Assembly (NCBI GenBank): GCA_022565745.1
Contig: JAIUMB010000108.1
Location: 1-7,726, forward strand
Length of the DNA stretch: 7,726 nt
Source: Cryomorphaceae bacterium
GTDB lineage: Bacteria > Bacteroidota > Bacteroidia > Flavobacteriales > Schleiferiaceae
Direction: 5' to 3'
The position numbers and the translations under genes are program-made. The notes beneath the pieces are model-generated. The model saw only the letters and a program-made list of their open reading frames with translations. It did not search any database and was not told where the DNA came from. Positions 6,106 through 7,726 of the stretch are shown one piece after another. Numbering within the stretch: the first letter of the stretch is position 1; every line of letters begins with the position of its first letter.

Positions 6106-6903
6106 TTATACTACTTCCTCTTCAGATTCGCCGCCTTCAGGAATATCGATTTGATCATCCTCAGTTGGATCATCAACTTCAATCTCTTCTACAGGAAGAT
6201 CTTGCTCGTGTTTGCTAGAGCGTGCTTTGAGATAATCCACATATCCGGCCAAACAGTTTTTAAGCATGTCGGTAACACCATCAGACGTTACCGTACCACC
6301 AGAAATACCGTCAACTTCATGCGGTCCAGATCCGCCACCTTTCTTAACAACAACAGATTTAAAGACGCCCTCATCGTTAAGAATGTTTTTATCTTGAAAT
6401 TGATTGTAAAAGAATGATTGATTGATTTCTGCACCAAGACCAGGGGTTTCTGACTTATGGTCGAAGTTGGCCCCATAAATGGTGGAAGCATCTTTCTTAA
6501 GTGAAACAAACCCCCAGATGGGCCCCCAAAGTCCACCACCGCGCAATGGGATAACGAAAAACGTCTCACCATCCTTTTCTGCCACATAAAGTGGATTCTT
6601 GCGGTCTTCGAGAGGTTTCTTAACTTCATCAGCAAGTACAATCTCTAAGGGATGCATGCCTTCAACAACCTGTCCGTTTTGTATAACAAGTTCTTCTACG
6701 ATGTACTTATTATATGCCTCTTCAGACTCGGCTCTTGAAACATCAATATTTACTGACTTTAAAATGTTTTGCCAGCTTTCTTGCTTAACATTTTCAGCTT
6801 GTCGAGGTTGTAGCGCTGTAGCTGCTAACGAAAGTAATGCAGCGACAACGATAACCATGACGGCTGAAAAAATGAACGTATATGAATTACTGTTGGTATC
6901 CAT
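6106..6903 (-). CDS. nqrC: Na+-translocating NADH:quinone reductase subunit C, with an acidic C-terminal tail
   Basis: Subunit with one N-terminal membrane helix (about residues 9-31) and an FMN-binding domain on the outer face of the inner membrane. It takes electrons from the NqrD/E Fe-S centre and gives them to the FMN of NqrB. FMN is attached to a threonine through a phosphoester by the transferase ApbE; the site is T204 in DGISGGTVTSDGV (residues 198-210), an S-G-G-T variant of the usual S-G-A-T. GGGLWGPIWGFVSL (122-135) and SETPGLGAEI (151-160) are further family signatures. After the normal end of the domain near residue 232 comes a tail of 33 residues, 16 of which are Asp or Glu, ending in EEEVV. 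Length is 265 residues against roughly 255 in Vibrio. The gene lies 4 bases after nqrB and 21 before nqrD, so coupled translation is likely. The ATG leads directly to the anchor helix. Confidence 0.97.
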   Translation of the reverse strand: MDTNSNSYTFIFSAVMVIVVAALLSLAATALQPRQAENVKQESWQNILKSVNIDVSRAESEEAYNKYIVEELVIQNGQVVEGMHPLEIVLADEVKKPLEDRKNPLYVAEKDGETFFVIPLRGGGLWGPIWGFVSLKKDASTIYGANFDHKSETPGLGAEINQSFFYNQFQDKNILNDEGVFKSVVVKKGGGSGPHEVDGISGGTVTSDGVTDMLKNCLAGYVDYLKARSSKHEQDLPVEEIEVDDPTEDDQIDIPEGGESEEEVV

Positions 6904-6907
6904 TGGT

Positions 6908-7726
6908 TTAGGCTTTTGCGGTTTGAAGTTCTGCGCGTTTCATACGACGCTTGATATTTCCTTGTACGACATAGTGGTCGATCAGTGGTGCAAACACATT
7001 CATCAATAGAATGGCTAACATGATTCCTTCTGGGTAGGCAGGATTGAAAACGCGAATCATGATGGCAAAGAAGCCCACTAAGAATCCGTAAATCAACTTA
7101 CCTCTTGCGGTCTGTGAGGCCGATACAGGATCAGTCGCCATAAACACTATACCAAAGGCAAAACCACCCATAATCATTTGCTGCCATGCTGGAACAGCCA
7201 TAAAGGATTGCTGCTCTGGCGATATGGCGTATTCGGCAAATAGGTTAAAAATACCGCCCATAGCTAATGCACCGAGAACACCGGACAACATAATTTGCCA
7301 TGACCCAATACCAGCCAATATGAGAATAAACGCACCGATGAGAATCATAACAACTGAGGTTTCTCCAACACTTCCTGGAATAAAGCCTAAGAACATGTCC
7401 ATGGCACTGTATTGCGTCGTTCCAGAGGTGGCAAGGTCGCCCAAGGCCGTAGCTCCAGAAAACCCATCCACTACAGATTGGCCTTCGGCAGTTGACGTAT
7501 TGATCCATACTTTGTCGCCAGACATATAAGTTGGATAAGCAAAAAAGGCGAAAACACGAGCGGTCAGGGCCGGGTTTAAAATATTCATACCCGTTCCACC
7601 AAAGACTTCTTTACCGATGACGACGGCAAATACCACGGAAATGGCCAACATCCACAATGGCAAATCAACCGGCATAATCAATGGAATAAGCATACCCGTT
7701 ACCAGATATCCTTCGTTGATTTGGTG
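6908..7726 (-). CDS. nqrB: Na+-translocating NADH:quinone reductase subunit B, C-terminal two thirds (5' end outside window)
   Basis: Large membrane subunit that carries FMN and riboflavin and is a central part of quinone reduction and sodium transfer. The frame is open to the right edge, where it begins HQINEGYLVTG; 272 residues are visible of about 400. An ATG at 7691-7693 is internal, not the start. KEVFGGTGMNILNPALTARVF is the long conserved stretch around the paired glycines implicated in quinone or inhibitor binding in Vibrio. FMN attaches to the threonine of DGFSGATALG (codon 7448-7450). Several hydrophobic helices follow, with GGFAFGIVFMATDPVSA and YGFLVGFFAIMIRVFNPAYPEG typical of the family, which is shared with RnfD. 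The protein ends in a basic cytoplasmic stretch (KRRMKR). The stop lies 4 bases before nqrC. nqrA is expected just beyond the right edge. Confidence 0.97.
   Translation of the reverse strand, partial: HQINEGYLVTGMLIPLIMPVDLPLWMLAISVVFAVVIGKEVFGGTGMNILNPALTARVFAFFAYPTYMSGDKVWINTSTAEGQSVVDGFSGATALGDLATSGTTQYSAMDMFLGFIPGSVGETSVVMILIGAFILILAGIGSWQIMLSGVLGALAMGGIFNLFAEYAISPEQQSFMAVPAWQQMIMGGFAFGIVFMATDPVSASQTARGKLIYGFLVGFFAIMIRVFNPAYPEGIMLAILLMNVFAPLIDHYVVQGNIKRRMKRAELQTAKA

Noticed and set aside
7224..7529. Plus-strand open frame of 101 codons opposite nqrB
   Set aside because: It lies wholly inside nqrB, reads as a reverse-complement shadow of a strongly conserved membrane protein, and has no recognisable domain of its own.
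6908..7693. ATG at 7691-7693 as the nqrB start
   Set aside because: The frame stays open to the window edge and the upstream residues (HQINEGYLVTG) are conserved NqrB sequence, so this methionine is internal.
3452..7726. Rnf (RsxABCDGE) complex as an alternative identity for the membrane operon
   Set aside because: The gene order B-C-D-E-F and a C-terminal NADH/FAD/2Fe-2S NqrF are specific to Na+-NQR; Rnf lacks NqrF and uses RnfB and RnfC.

Overview
The window looks like a piece of a chromosome from a Bacteroidota bacterium, most likely a marine or other salt-water member of the Flavobacteriia or a close relative. The clues are a DnaB C-terminus with a Gly-rich tail ending in a terminal Phe, a full-length-type Na+-translocating NADH:quinone reductase (Na+-NQR) operon, a secreted family that Bacteroidota annotations usually call 'asparagine synthetase B', and start codons that mostly lack Shine-Dalgarno sequences and instead follow A/T-rich leaders. 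Composition is moderate and AT-leaning, with no abrupt shift and no mobile-element, CRISPR or RNA-gene signal. The family and lineage calls come from recognising the sequences, not from a search.

Layout. Positions 1-338 (+) hold the 3' end of the replicative helicase gene dnaB. It overlaps the start of a secreted protein of about 420-430 residues (292-1581, +) with a class-I-amidotransferase-like look. Convergent to it, and overlapping at the stop codons, is a small ArsC/Spx-fold protein without the catalytic cysteine (1578-1937, -). A 142-base AT-rich divergent spacer separates this from a PhoD-type exported phosphatase (2080-3390, +). A symmetrical hairpin flanked by an A-tract and a T-tract (3403-3435) acts as a likely two-way terminator between the phosphatase gene and the convergent nqr operon.

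The right half (3452-7726, -) is nqrB(partial)-nqrC-nqrD-nqrE-nqrF, tightly packed with gaps of 4-21 bases; nqrA and the nqrB N-terminus lie beyond the right edge. The encoded subunits carry the expected cofactor sites: FMN-threonine motifs in NqrB and NqrC, one conserved cysteine pair in each of NqrD and NqrE for the intramembrane Fe-S centre, and the 2Fe-2S, FAD and NADH motifs of NqrF. Together they form the part seen here of a redox-driven sodium pump that feeds electrons from NADH to quinone.

Most of the window is ordinary core genome. I see no convincing new multi-gene system. The points most worth a second look are the doubtful name and unresolved function of the secreted GATase-like protein, the cysteine-less ArsC homologue, the strongly acidic tail on NqrC, and the gene-junction architecture (dnaB overlap with an ambiguous start; interlocked convergent stop codons).
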